Source of the DNA: Grifola frondosa
Taxonomy: Eukaryota; Basidiomycota; Agaricomycetes; Polyporales; Grifolaceae
DNA: 64,000 nucleotides
Direction of reading: 5' to 3'
Assembly (NCBI GenBank): GCA_001683735.1
Contig: LUGG01000003.1
Span: 992,001 to 1,056,000 of the forward strand
The translations under genes were made by a program, and so were the position numbers. Below are positions 11,995 to 23,946 of the stretch, one piece after another (position 1 is the stretch's first letter; each line of letters opens with the position of its first letter). The notes beneath the pieces were generated by a model. It saw only the letters and a program-made list of their open reading frames with translations. It was not told the DNA's origin and ran no database searches.

Positions 11995-13664
11995 TCATTG
12001 CTCGCGATCGAACTGCTTCCACGCATGCTTCTCGTACTCCTTGATTTTCGCCCTGCGTTTCTTCGGCCTGGGCGCATAATGTGAGAATCAGAACCGCCAC
12101 AGACACAGAAAAAGGCACGTACAATACAGGAACGCGGGGCTCGATGAGCGCACGGTGCTGCATGCTGAGGAACCGGTCGCGGAATAAGTTGCCCTCGATC
12201 TTGAGCGAGCGCAGGTTCTCGCTGAGCTCCTCGCCGAGCTGCACGTCCAGCTCACCCTCTTGCACCGTGTGCCTGCCGATCTTCTGGCCTGCAAGGCCCT
12301 GACGCAACTTTTCCGCGAGCACACGCTGCCGCTCTGCGCGTATGCGCTCTCGCGCTGCAACGTCCCGTCCCATGGATCTCCGCAGCGCCTTTGCGGAGTC
12401 GACGCATGCAAGCATGCGTTTCCGCGCGGCCTTTTCTGCCAGTGTGCGTTTCTGAGGAACAGCTATGGTGAGCATTTCAGAAGGACCATGGGTGGGTGAT
12501 ACATACCTCCGCGCGCAACTTCTCGGCCTTCCTCCGCTGCTGCTTCGTCTTCGTTCGGGCATTTTCTTCGGGGGAAGCGTCTCTACGCCTGCTTCTTCGT
12601 TTTCCGGGACGGCATCCTCTTGCCTCTGCGGCACGTCCACAACCATACCCGGCACCCCGCCCATCGCTGCCATCACATCGGCCGCCCTCACCACCCGCGC
12701 CTTCTCAAACTTCGCCTTCACCTCCTCGAGCTCCTCCACCCCTTTCAGGCGGCGCTCCTCGATCTCATGTGCGGTGCGCAACAGTTCCTGGTGGGCGGTG
12801 AGCGGGGGGTTGTACGAAGTGCCTTCGTGCGGTGAAGGCACTGCGGGGAGCTCGATGAGGGTGCGCGGATGGGGTGTATTGGGGTGCTAATATTCATGTG
12901 CATCCGAGACGTTAATATATACGCGAAAATACATGGCACGGCGGCGCACCTTGACTTTTGTTTTGTCCTGAGTCTCTCCAAACCACACGTCGTAGCCGCC
13001 CGCCTGCTTAGCTGCCTCACTCACCTCCAGCATCGCGCTCCCCGCACCCACCTCCGTGTGATCGAGCACGGCGTTGAACGGGCCCTTGCGCACACGCTTG
13101 CCCATGCGGAGCAGCCGCCCTTTCTCCTCATGTGTGACCGCTTTCCGTTTGAGCGCGCCTGAGGTGGGGCGCGAAAACACTGCAGGGACGGCGGAGCGCT
13201 GCGCAAGAATTTTCGAGGAGGTAAGCAGGGAGGTCGAGAATTTTGGAAGCGATCTGCGGACTGTGGGTCGAGGACTGTAAGGGCTGCCAGATTAAGAGCG
13301 AGAAGGGGTAGGAAAACGGACTTTTATCGTCGCCCTTCACGTCAATCTGGAACAACTCCTCGTCGCCCTTCAAATCGACCCGGAACAGCTCGTCATCCGT
13401 CTTTTTCTGCAAAATAGTGCTATAGAATCGGATAAGCTCCCACACGCGCACGGTCAACGAATCGACTCACCCAACGCTACGCTCCTCCGCCCTAAGGCCC
13501 TCCATGGCCTCTTCGACATCCGCGAGATCCACGTTCTTCCGCCATGCTCGCTTGCCTTTTCGACTGGACTGGCTGTGTTGCGCAGGCGCACCCAGTGAAA
13601 AACCTGACTGGTTCCGCTGTGCTGAAGACGAGACGGTGGATTTTTTCATCTTGGTGGAGGCCAT
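11995..13664 (-). CDS. NOP53: Nop53-like 60S ribosome biogenesis factor
   Basis: Nop53 (GLTSCR2 in animals) is a nucleolar factor needed for late pre-60S processing and docking of the exosome helicase Mtr4. Six exons read 13664-13471, 13419-13322, 13260-12950, 12886-12507, 12451-12123 and 12067-11995. Family features are visible: the N-terminal KGKRAWRKNVDLADVEE, then ILAQRSAVPAVFSRP, KRKAVTHEEKGRLLRMGKR, GTSYNPPLTAHQELL, and the C-terminal block ELDVQLGEELSENLRSL-EGNLFRDRF ending KEYEKHAWKQFDREQ. Exon lengths sum to 1385, one short of a multiple of three. The missing base sits at the run of five G (12570-12574), after which the frame changes; with it restored the protein is about 461 aa. The ATG at 13664 starts MASTKMKKS. 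Confidence 0.92.
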
Positions 13665-13753
13665 ATGCGATCGCAGCACAGAACGAGCCTGCTATTGGTT
13701 ATCCATGAACAAATGCTTATAGTTATGTATTAACCACTTTAAATTAAAGTTAT

Positions 13754-13834
13754 GCATTAATGGGGTAGTGGTAACCTGGGTCGTTGCCACAGTGCAACCT
13801 CGACCCGCCGGGGGTTCGATTCCCCCTTAATGCA
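13754..13834 (+). tRNA. tRNA-Gly(GCC), second copy, different intron
   Basis: The mature tRNA sequence is the same as in the copy at 9945: acceptor GCATTAA/TTAATGC, anticodon GCC and T arm GGGGG/CCCCC. The 10-nt intron reads CAGTGCAACC instead of TTTCATAACT. It lies 3.8 kb from the first copy on the same strand, upstream of the divergent start of the Nop53 gene. Confidence 0.92.
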
Positions 13835-14233
13835 TGTAGAATGGCGCGGGGTCGCTCATTTTTGATACAGTCCCAAGACGAGCAGATAGTGTGGGTATCA
13901 TATGACAGGAGGGTAGCGGGGCCTGCGCAGTGCGCTTTAACAACGAAAATACTTTGGGTTGTGAGGGTGACTTATCGACCATATGCTTCACCGGGTTGTG
14001 GCGGGGTGATACTGCCACCCACTTTCACGAGTTCAACATTTCTTTACACTAAGAGATATACAGATGGAAGCTAATAAGTTACCGGGCATGAGTCGTCCAT
14101 TCGCATTCCCACATCCTGACGGACCGGTTGGAGACTAGTTCTTCACCACGTAACTAATAACTACGTCTTTGAGTACGCAGGACAACGAAAGGTAAAGCGG
14201 GAGCGCTGACAACTTGCGGGGCAGGTAGATCAA

Positions 14234-15462
14234 TCACCGCGTCATCGTCGCGACCATGGGCACGGAGAGGCTCCCGCTATTGCTACGCGCCTTAGTCAAC
14301 CTAAGAATAAAATAGGATCGATATGAGTAAACATAGCGTAGCAAAAATACAGCACGTACTCGTCAAAATGCTGCCCGCGTTTCGGGTCCGCACGCCGCTT
14401 CGCCATCGTCTTGCGCACCTTGCTCTCGGGGCGCACCACGATAATCGGCACGGGAGAGTGGCTGAGACAATACCTGCGTCCACGTCAGTCACGAGATGGA
14501 GAGGAGAAGATGCGGTCTGGCGCACTTGGAAACACTCCCAACGCCGGGTGCGCCAAACGCAGCGCCCCACGCCTGCATCATGCTGCGCTGGCCGCGGGTA
14601 CCCACGACGACGGAGTCCGGCCGGTAGAGCGAGATGAGCCGATCGACCGTCTGTGGCACTTTGCCCGCGATGTATTCGACGATGATCGACAGCTGCGCAC
14701 AGAAGGTCAGCACACACAGCGTAGAGTGAGGTGGCTGCAAACATACTTTACGCTCGGGGTCGTACTCGACGCATTTCTCCTGTATCTGCCGCATGAGCTC
14801 GCGAGCGTCCTCGCGGTATTGATCATGATCCTTCTCTGCGAACAGGATTACCGTCAAAAAAGAAGAAACATGAGAGTAGCGAGCATCTTACCGAACTCCT
14901 CCGTGTCGACCCCGCGGAACACGATGAGCTCGTCCCCGTCCTGCACGAGGCACTCCAGTGCCCAGTCCAGCGCGTGCCGCCCGCTCTCGTCCGGGCTCGA
15001 CGCGCACAGAAAGACACGCGTGCTGCGGGTGCGCGCGTAGCCTTCGCTTTGCACATGGAGTGTGTACGAAAACATCGACGCCTGGGGGTTTTCGAGCGTG
15101 TCAAACGACACCTTCGGCATGTAGCCCTGCGAGGCGACGAGGGGCGTCGCGCACTGGCTCGGAGACTGCGAGCCGTATGCGAAGAGGGAGGGAGGCGCAG
15201 ATAGAGTGGGCGTGGAGATGTCGGGAGACGGGCTGTAGGAGCTTTGCACAGTTGATGGTGAAGGTGAAGGAGATATCAGAGGCGAGGGCACGGTAAGGAG
15301 GGGCGAGCCGCGGCATTGAGGCGAAGGCACTTGAGCAAGAGGTGAACTACGGAGTTGCGGAGACGAGGGTGCTTGTGCGGGGGTGGACGGACGAGACGAG
15401 TGTTTCATAGCGGACCGCAGGGGCTGGACGGGGATGTAATGCGGGTGTTCTGGGGAATTCAT
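14234..15462 (-). CDS. Universal stress protein (UspA-fold) with long disordered N-terminus
   Basis: Five exons (15462-14892, 14835-14747, 14692-14526, 14473-14360, 14300-14234) sum to 1008 nt, giving 335 aa with clean frames. Residues 1-135 are Ser/Pro-rich and unstructured. The Usp domain starts with RVFLCASSPDESGRHALDWA, the usual beta-strand plus nucleotide-loop Asp. It continues through IVEYIAGKVPQTVDRLI and the phosphate-binding segment VVVGTRGQRS, and ends with YCLSHSPVPIIVVRP, the typical last strand. Family members bind ATP or AMP and act in stress responses; the role here is unknown. The C-terminal tail is basic (KVRKTMAKRR). Confidence 0.9.
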
Positions 15463-16694
15463 GATGGGCGTCGTACGCTAACTGAGGAAATGTCATTACA
15501 CAGTTTAGCAGCACCGAAAGAGCTGATAACATGAAAGGGAATACCATAGTCATGTACAAATCAGGGTACCTGCCAGAGGATTTGACCAGGACCACCGCAC
15601 CGAAGTAACATTTCTCCGAAATTCGGTGTACAACGCAGTAGTCCCAAATTCGCTATCATCTGGCAAATACACTCAAATGCATCCGCCGGAAATAAGGTAT
15701 GATGATAGCCATGAGAGCGCAACCCCCCCCCCCCCCCATCGGCGCGCTAAAACCTCAGGCCGGGCACGAGCTGTCGACGAGTGGACATCCAATTGCCACT
15801 GAAGTTCGCCAAGTTAGAATAGAAATGAACATGCGAACAGGTGTTCTCTCGGATCCGCGGAGTAGAAACGCCCAGGCAGGCATACTCGAGACTCGCTCAC
15901 ACACTGCGGATAAACGGACGAACTGCGCAGGAAGAATTCCCGGGCTCCATCGGCTGCTCTGCCTTGGTATTGCAGAGTTCGAATGGCGAAGCCATAGAAG
16001 ATGGACGCTGGTTTGCGGTGAGCAGGCGAATGAGTGCGTGCGTCTGAGGAATAACAGCTCGGGATCTCCACACATGGGCGGGCAAGGAAGATGGCCGCAG
16101 GATTTTGCCTTTGCTGTATACTGGATAGCATGAGTCGTCATCAAAGCCGGGCGCGTGACTCAGGCTCGACCAGTTGAAGCCCGACCATTCTCTGGAATGC
16201 CGCCGTGAAACCTCTGGTGTAGACTCGGGTATGAGCCTTGGCTTGCAGAAGAAGATGGGACCTGCATTACATTAGACCGTTCACGCAGCAGCAAAGGTAG
16301 GTTAAATTCAGCCTCGCTCGTCCATGAGTGAATGTAATGCAGAACCCGTCCTACAACGCTACCACTTCACCAAAGTAGGCAATTCCCAGGTCGCGGTTCT
16401 AGAGCAGCGATATACTGGGCCCTTTTCTGGCAGACGCATCCGCCGGAAACGTTATGACTTGCGAAGGATATGTGAACGCACCTCGGCAATTCTCAACGAA
16501 AGTAATTATTTCCGGAAGTGTAAGAGGGTGATATGTTACTAGTGTCTGTAAGGTTCACAACCGTTTTATCAATGTCCGAAGTGATAAAACTGACCTTGTG
16601 GAAGAGGCCGAGAGAGAAGACGTGAATTGTTGGCGTGGAAGGGGCAAGAGCAGGGAAATCGGAGTTTGAATCTACTTTGACATTGACCTTCACC
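15463..16694. other. Intergenic; contains a C14 run
   Basis: No convincing gene was found. A run of 14 C lies at 15723-15736. A 144-codon forward ORF at 15699-16133 starts across this run, has no recognisable motif and is probably spurious. The last 60 bases are the likely leader of the WW-domain gene. Confidence 0.5.
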
Positions 16695-17512
16695 ATGTCC
16701 TCGAGCTCACCCGACCCAGATCGCACTGCTCCGCACTCCAAATCTCCCGACGATGTCGTAGACAGTGAGCGACCCTCTTCATCCGACTCTATTTCAACAC
16801 CTCTTCGCAAGACCCCCGAGCCCGACAATCAGGCGGACGACCTCGACACACAGGCCTCAACCTCCGATTCTGTCTCTCCGACAGCCGCCCCTTCTGCAGG
16901 TGACTGGCAGGCCATCTGGTCTTCCCAGTACAACACCTACTACTTCTACAACTCGGCCACCCAGGAAACGACGTGGGTCAACCCGCTCCAACCCACGCCC
17001 GAGCCTGCTGCCGAAGCAGGCCCCGTAGCTGCTGCCCCGTCCGCTTCCTCAACATTGACTTCTACTTCGGAGGCATATGATATATATACAGCAGCTGCGG
17101 TACAGGGTATCGATCCTTCTCTGGCGCACCTCGACCCTTCGCTCGCTGCGGGCCCTTCCGCTCCCAGCGCGTTCACTTACGCGGCCAAGTTCAACGCACG
17201 CACCGGCGCATTCACACGACCTGATGGGCGTGCCAGCCTTACCGAGTATGAACGTGCGCGGCGGATGAGCGAGTTCTATTTCGACGTTAATGCGTGGGAA
17301 CAAGATGTAGAAGCGAGGAAGCTGCAGGAGGCGCAGGAGGAGGCCAAAGGAACGGAAGCGCGCCTACAAGAAAGTCTGGTATGTGTGATTGTATCTTACT
17401 CCCCCAGGCCGGGATGCTAACGGCTCTTGTGTCACAACAGGAGCGGTTCAAGGAGCAGAAACGATTGAAAAAGATCGCAAAGACTGCTTGGCTGCTACTA
17501 GAATCTCGGTGA
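16695..17512 (+). CDS. WW-domain protein
   Basis: Two exons (16695-17378, 17441-17512) give 251 aa in clean frame. A single WW domain lies at about residues 69-100. Its two signature Trp are in DWQAIW and TTWVNPL, with the aromatic block YNTYYFYNSATQET between them. WW domains bind proline-rich or phospho-Ser/Thr-Pro peptides. The flanks are acidic and low-complexity. The C-terminal half has a predicted helical, basic tail (ERFKEQKRLKKIAKTAWLL). An upstream in-frame ATG at 16635 could extend it, but MSSSS at 16695 is the more likely start. The partner is unknown. Confidence 0.85.
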
Positions 17513-18343
17513 CATAATGCTCGGTTAATGCATAAACAGGCGTTTTGGCTGCAGTCATACTGGAAGGAGTTTGTCTGCCGGCTTCAGAGCAAATGCAAGC
17601 ATGTTGTTTCTTGTACATGGCTCTAAACTTATTTGGCCATACTCGCTAGTTGTCTTTGCCTGGATGATCTTCGTGTCTCCTACAAGATCGACTCCGGTGC
17701 CAGTCTCAACCTATCAGACATCAATCGCACGACCCTAGGTATGATGTTCGTTGGATTATCCGAGCTGTATGCAGTGAGCAGCTTGGTCGTCTTGTGGTCC
17801 CCAGAAAGTCCTCAAAGCCTATACAAGTATAGGTTTTAATGTCGCAACATGATGTCGTCCAAGCTGTTGCACTCCACGATTGTGGGAGGAAGACATTGCA
17901 AACATCAAAGAATCTTACATTTTCGTTGTCTACTGTCATGTCTTCAGAAACAGCTGCCCAAGGTGCGAGCTCTTAATTATTACTCGTCGTCTCAATAATA
18001 GCCTCGAGCAATCACGCATCCATCTTGACTCCCAACCTCATTGGTAGTGATTTGAGCGGACGGTATTGCAACAAGGACCAAACTGTGATAACACCATCCT
18101 ACATTCAATCTTTTCGGTGTGTCATTTTCACGAGTTCGACTGCCGTTCGGTGCATCTACTCGACTTCCGTGTTGTATCATGATTCCTGCGCCTGCAGGAT
18201 TCCTTCATTAATCATGATGATTCGCGTCCCCACAGATTTAGCGGATCAAACGTTCCCTCGGTAACATAAATACATTGTGACTCAGCATAGAAAAAATCAC
18301 AGAAAAAAGGTAACAGCCCATATGCGATGCATCAGAAATATCC
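17513..18343. other. Intergenic, convergent 3' ends, nothing clear
   Basis: This lies between the WW gene end and the CSN1 end. Only short unrelated ORFs are seen. Confidence 0.5.
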
Positions 18344-20259
18344 TCAGTACGAATCGGTAATGAGCAGTTCGCTGGGGTGGCCAGTCAACATCTGTTGCTG
18401 GCCACCGTCCTCGGTGCCTTCACAATGAGATCGCCTGCTGGCTATGAAAACAAAGAGAAGCCAATGTGAGAATGCCACCTTACTGGAAGACAAAAGACGT
18501 AAGACGCACAGACGCATACGGAGAAGCAGCTTGCGATTCGCCGCCTCGATGTCCGCGCCAGATTCATCGCACGCGCGAAGAGCTCTGCACGCTGGTCAGT
18601 CTCCTTCGCCTTCAAAATCTGTGCACAATTACTTCGGTGAGATCGGCCAGCCGCACCAACTCGGGTTACCTACTTTATTCTGCCTATCGACACGCGCCTT
18701 GATTTGCCCGCCTGGATGAGTGCAACAACTTGTTGCTCGAGTTCCTCATGGACCAGCCGAACGCTGCGCCCATCCGCTCCAGCTTGATCGCGCGAATGGC
18801 TGGAAATACAGCACCAGCGCGCGACTCCGAATTAGTTGTACCAGGTTTGTGACGTGCGGCGAGAGATGGATGTCAATTAAGTGTCGCGTCTGTTTCCTCG
18901 CTCATGTCAGTCAATCAAATGTCGGAGCGGATGAAGGACATGGAGGACGTACAGAGTAGCGTTCGAGGAGCTCGAGGACGATCTTGAACCGGTTGCCCAA
19001 TAAGAATCGATGAGCTCCCTGATGTACGGTTCTTGCTCGATGTATACGCCGAAGTTGTCATTTTCGAGCACCTGCGCGCGGATCGCGGACCGCGTAAATG
19101 TCGCCAGCGCGCAAAGCGACCCGTAAATTGCGATGTCGCCCGGTGCAATTATCTGCGCGCACAACCATACGGAGGGCTCGTCAGACTCCGTTCTCAATCG
19201 ACATGTGAGCTTCTTACCTTACGTGCCCAATGCTCCAGCCCCTTTGCGGGCCCGACCTTGAGGAAGGAGACCGCTGCCTTTTCATAGTGGCCTTGACCAA
19301 GGTGCGCAAGCGCAGAGGCGATATCGAGCTTGCTCTGGACCTTCTCCCGCTCCGCAGATTTCTTCTCCTTCGTCGTCTGCGAAGCTCCGGGTGCCTCAGG
19401 ACCGGCATTGGCGCGTGTGTTCGTCGCTGCATCCAGAGCGGTCTCAGCTTTGAATACATATGTCTGGAGGTGCGCATAGTTGCGTTGCTCGATCATAAGC
19501 TGGCCAACAGATATTCGTAAGTGAAGGCCATAAAGCGCGGGAGACGTGCGTGAGACAGAGCTCACCTCCAAGATAGAGAGACACATGTCGAGGACGTGTT
19601 GGCTTGTGGTGCAGAACTCGCGAGATTTGGTATAGTGCTTGAGAGCAGCGGACTGGTCGCCGGTGGCGCGGTAGAAATCACCGAGGTCGCGATGTGCCAT
19701 CTGCGCGAGCATTCAATATTCAGATACAGCATGGACACGTACTGCAGGAATGAACACACCCTGATGCTCTCTTTGATCATATTGCTCGAGTATGTCTTCA
19801 GCTCGACCTCCAGCTTTGAGCGCTCCGCGAAATTCTTGGTACCCGTCTCATCCACCCACTTTTGGTCTGTTGTGACAATATCCGCGACGGAGGGTAGTTC
19901 TCCGTTAGACTTCGAATATGTTTGCTCATACGTCGAGAACACTGAGTGGTAGAGAGTGAGGTCGCGCAAATGGAGGAGCTCTTGGTGGCGAGTTGCAATG
20001 CTTGCGATGCGATGGTAGGACATGACGATATAATCTGAACAAGGCGATCTACAGCGGTCCGCCCTACGGTAACCCCTGATGAACACTAGCCTGTGCAAGG
20101 ACGAAGTATGGAGATGTTGAACATACCCGAGTAGCTGGAGATGTAAGCCTCAAGATCAAATGGATGGGCATCGTCTACAGGAACCACCATGGGTTTCTTG
20201 CCAGAGGCTTTGAAATTCGTAGACATCTGTTCATTCTCTTCGATTATATCGATATCCAT
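18344..20259 (-). CDS. CSN1: COP9 signalosome subunit 1 homologue, frame disrupted
   Basis: CSN1 is a TPR and PCI subunit of the COP9 signalosome, which removes Nedd8 from cullins. Exon 1 (20259-20127) begins MDIDIIEENEQ and ends in DLEAYISSY. Exon 2 (20063-19760) continues GRTAVDRLVQIISSCPTIA and has LRDLTLYHSVFSTYE. Exons 3 (19700-19566), 4 (19499-19218) and 5 carry HRDLGDFYRATGDQSAALKH, KLDIASALAHLGQGHYEKAA and PGDIAIYGSLCALATF. The PCI part shows HLIDIHLSPHV and IRSRALVLYFQPF. At least five single-base frame changes, at about 19983, 18999, 18770, 18740 and 18710 (and likely 18430), interrupt it. Each is repaired by one base, so this is either a pseudogene or an error-rich stretch. The stop at 18344 assumes the frame ending SELLITDSY. 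Confidence 0.82.
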
Positions 20260-20870
20260 GGCTGTCGAAGCTCAATATTGGCGGTGGTAAGTAGTGGCTG
20301 AAGACTCTGAGGAAGAGTTGATATTTAACACGCTTGTTATTAACTGGTTATTAACTCTATAACTTAATAGTGATATATAAGCTCTCAAGTTTTCGCCACT
20401 CAAATTGTGCATCCAAATCGATACATAGTAACCCCTCAATTACGCGGGTCGCATTTCTAATCTCAAGCAAATGGCTTTGGAAATTTATCAAACGGCCTTT
20501 GTGTCGCGACCGCTTTTGTCCGAGGATGATCTTTGCAGTGGCTTTCTGCCAACGAGCGCTCACCATGCAATGCTTCACTCACAATTTCTAAAGGCAGTAC
20601 ACGTGTACAGAACTTTTCTTCAGTCCAGGAAGTTATGGCGGACACTTTCATTTTTGATAAGGGCACAAAAACCTTTCCTGTCGTTTTACAGATGACAGAC
20701 ACGGGCAGACCGAAGACACCATCAACAGTCAACAATATTCGTACACAGCTCCTAGGCGCAAAACTCGGCGAGCAAACATTTCAATTTACTGCGAGACGGA
20801 GTCGTTTTTGATGAAAGAAATGCCACATAAGCCCACTGAATTCTAGTTGAATAATCTCGAATTTTCGCAT
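20260..20870. other. Intergenic, nothing clear
   Basis: This is upstream of CSN1. Several overlapping short ORFs on both strands show no recognisable domain. Confidence 0.45.
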
Positions 20871-20879
20871 AGAATCTGG

Positions 20880-22230
20880 AAACTCACGGTTGTCCGGACC
20901 ATCGGTGGAGTACCCCGCAAAAGCAATGGGTCAGTGACGTAGAATGGTTCCCCATTGTTGCTGCCGTTGCTGTTGCCGAAGGGCTGTATGAATGACGAGA
21001 CTTGTTAGCTGGGTCAAGAGATCGAATGGAGACTCACCCCGACGATGCGCATGGAGGCTTTGGCGCTATCGAAGATAACCAGTCCCATCGAGTTAATCAT
21101 GTTCCTGTTGTAATAGCTCTGGCGTCCAGCACGGCCGAATACAGCAACAACATTTTCATAGTCTGTCAAGCCATGTTAGAATAATGATTATCCGAGCACT
21201 GACTGCCAGCGTACCGTTCAACAAAACATTCATGCCGGTAGTGTCCGTAGAGCCGGTGGGACGCTGCCATGGACCTTCACTCTTGTCTGTCCGTTCGTGA
21301 GCCGGTATGTCACGCTAAAGCCATCGATCTATCAAATCATTTTAGGAAACCCAGTCGTCTCAACAAACACGGGAACGAGCTTACAATCCACCCACACCGA
21401 AATCTCATCTCCACAATAGGGTGCTTGAGGTCTATCATCATCTCAGCGGGCCAATTTTCTGATGGCGAGAGTATGTCAGATGGTCGTCAAAATCGCTGCT
21501 CATGCAAAGAAACAGACCAGCCATGGCATCGTTGAAAGCGGTGCCGGGAGTACTGCCACCGATCAAGCTTGTCTGAATTGTAGTGGTTCCAACGGACAAC
21601 ATCTTCGAGGAAGTTAAGAGAAGGATGTGCGTAGAGTGAACGACGAGTAGCCGATGCAGAGTCGGACGACCCATCAACGCCTTTATAGTGGAAAGACGTC
21701 AGAGACGCCGCTATAATCAAACTCTGGATAACAAGAATTGGAAAAACTCTTTTCAGAGGATGTGAAACGAGCAAGGACCTGCTGATCAGGGTTCCCGCAT
21801 CTATTGACATTGACTGGCAGGCGAGCTGGTACTAGGCTCCCCATAAACGGCAGACCGTTGTGAAAACAGCGGGTAATAATATTCAAGAAGCACTCACGTA
21901 GATATGACACTGACATACATGGCGTGGCGCAATGCTTCCATGTGTTTGTTGACAGTTTCGAAGGGGTATTTGGACAACATGACCTGTGCACGAATCCGCC
22001 CTAGGTCTAAACATACAAGACGAAGTAACCTGCCGATCCACTTGAGCGAATTCTAGTCCACAGCTTCCTGACCTAAATAATACCGTGAGTGAACGTTGCG
22101 CGACACAGAAGCGAGATGATGAGAAGTAATTCCAGAACATGAGGGACCATCGTCAAATTATTGAAGAGGTTGCGAAGCCATTGCACCCTGCATTAATACC
22201 AGTTGCAGTGAGATATTGAAGCAAAGCAAG
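20880..22230 (-). CDS. Unidentified membrane protein (multi-exon)
   Basis: I do not recognise this gene. Reading leftwards from about 22200, coding-like exons occur in order. First is a hydrophobic N-part (VQWLRNLFNNLTMV, VLELLLIISLLCRATF), then VMLSKYPFETVNKHMEALRH and a membrane segment near 21760 (FPILVIQSLIIAASLTSF). After these come LNFLEDVVRWNHYNSDKL, SLIGGSTPGTAFNDAMAG, EISVWVDCKLVPVFVET, NVVAVFGRAGRQSYYNRNM and FYVTDPLLLRGTPPMVRT. The blocks look evolutionarily constrained (hydrophobic pattern, Gly/Pro placement). The last ones suggest a beta-rich ectodomain after a membrane anchor. Some exon joins change frame, so indels are possible. Both ends are uncertain. Confidence 0.45.
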
Positions 22231-23449
22231 AATTTAACAGCATCCACCTTTACACCAGCATGACAATTTTCTCCGACTTGTGGCAGATTATGCACGGACC
22301 ACACAATCGAATCACAAACCGTCAAGATAAAATTATGTAAATATACACAAACCCACCGGTGTGAATTCTGCCAGGGGGCTATTCAATGAACAACAGAATG
22401 ACGGTGGTATTATTGCACGGTTGCTCAATACTGCGACTTCGATGCTGAATTGAACTGATCAGTGTGTATGAATAGAGCCCGCTGCGAACGCCAAAGTTCC
22501 TATAGAGGCTCATTTATGACCCTAGATTTGCAGAATCAATGCCTTTGTCAGTGCTGGAGTGTGAGCGTGCTCAAATTAACCCGTCGCGTACATAATAATA
22601 GGAACTTCAGTACTCTTCGACTTCACGAAGGTGACCTGGAAAGGTTGTTCAATAGCCATCATGGTGGATTAGAGCAGCTTCGAGATTTGCACCTGCGGGA
22701 AACGCCGGACATGTATGTGGAGGCGCAAAGCCGATCAAAGAATGTGTGGACAAGTTTGAACTTCGCCGAAGAAAAATCAGGAGGTCATTACGGGTTGAAC
22801 ATTGATCATGAGCCCTGTGTTTAGTATAGTGCACAGACCCTTCGATGGTGTCCGCGTGAACTCCGAGCGATTTCTAAATGTTAACTTGAGACTAGATGCC
22901 ATTGGAGTGCACAACTACCACAGTCATGTAGTAACTTGGAGTACTGCAGTTGAGACCGAAGATGCGCTTCAATACAATGAACCCTGCACACTAAGGGGTT
23001 CAAAAGGGCATGTACGTTGCAGAGTAAGGCATCCGAAAACATCAAAAGATAATCACATACAATCGTTGTCGGTTCACTCACTTCCTCATGATATTGATAT
23101 CGGTACCCTTCATTCGTCAGATCGTGGTCATCAAGTACTGTCCCGAGTATCGCTTATTGGTATCTTTGATGCTTCGCATCGCTGAAGCATCGGTCATATA
23201 ATTCATAGCCACGTTCATTTGTGAGAGGGCACGATGCATTTGCCATCCATCCAACCGCATGACCGGAGGAGTCTGCGAAAACGTGCCACAGAGCAGATGT
23301 ACCACATACTGACCTCATCGGTCATCGTTTTGCTGGTAATGAGTAGTACACATGCATGCATGGCAGGAAAGAAAGCATGGTCATCACAACAAAGTAGGAT
23401 AAGTCACCGGAGCAGCCCCGTCTACCCCGCCAGCCGTAGAGAGTGGAAG
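22231..23449. other. Region without an assignable gene
   Basis: A minus-strand stretch (about 23240-22880) has protein-like pieces such as NEGYRYQYHEEVSEPTT, and a plus-strand ORF of 127 codons lies at 22802. Neither matches a family I know, and they overlap each other. The true content is unresolved. Confidence 0.35.
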
Positions 23450-23946
23450 TCACGGCGGAGACGAATAACACAAGCGCGCGGACACAGGACGTCTACTTCC
23501 GGCGGCCTTCTCCTGCGACTTGATAACCTTCTTCACAATCTTTGCCTCCTCAACAAGGAACGCCCGGAGAATGCTGCAGTAAAGCGTCATAAAGCCCCCG
23601 AACAACTTTCTAGCACCTAAGATATACTCACCGCGACTTTACGCAGTCACCACATCTCGAGCCACCGTACGCCCGGCGAACAGTCTTCTTCGTCTTCGAG
23701 ATCGTCGCGTACTGGCGGGGACGGAGAGCAGGGACCTACACACATACATCTCAATAATGCCCTCATAATTCCGAAAGAGAGACGTACACCGGGCAGCGCA
23801 ATACCACAGTCTCCGCACTTCGGCGCAGTGGCGAGCTTTTTGATATGGTGGTAGACAAGCTTGCCACCGGGCGTCTTCACGATCCGTCGCCGGCTGGAGG
23901 TAGTGTTGTACGGAGTGCGCTTGCGGAGAGTTACACGTTGGGCCAT
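23450..23946 (-). CDS. RPL34: 60S ribosomal protein eL34
   Basis: Exons 23946-23788, 23735-23632 and from 23573 read MAQRVTLRKRTPYNTTSS, the zinc-ribbon Cys pair CGDCGIALPG, then VPALRPRQYATISKTKK, RRAYGGSRCGDCV and RAFLVEEAKIVKKVIKSQEK. This is the full-length eL34 pattern, a component of the large ribosomal subunit. As printed, the frame runs past the expected end (KAAG then an unusual 15-residue tail to a stop at 23450). One extra A in GGAAGTAG at about 23497 would give the usual GK-stop at 23493. The tail is therefore probably an artefact of a missing base. Donors are GTACGT and GTGAGT. Confidence 0.92.

Noticed and set aside
15699..16133. 144-codon ORF beginning at the C14 run
   Set aside because: The proline stretch is just the homopolymer, the rest has no motif, and overlapping minus-strand ORFs are equally long.
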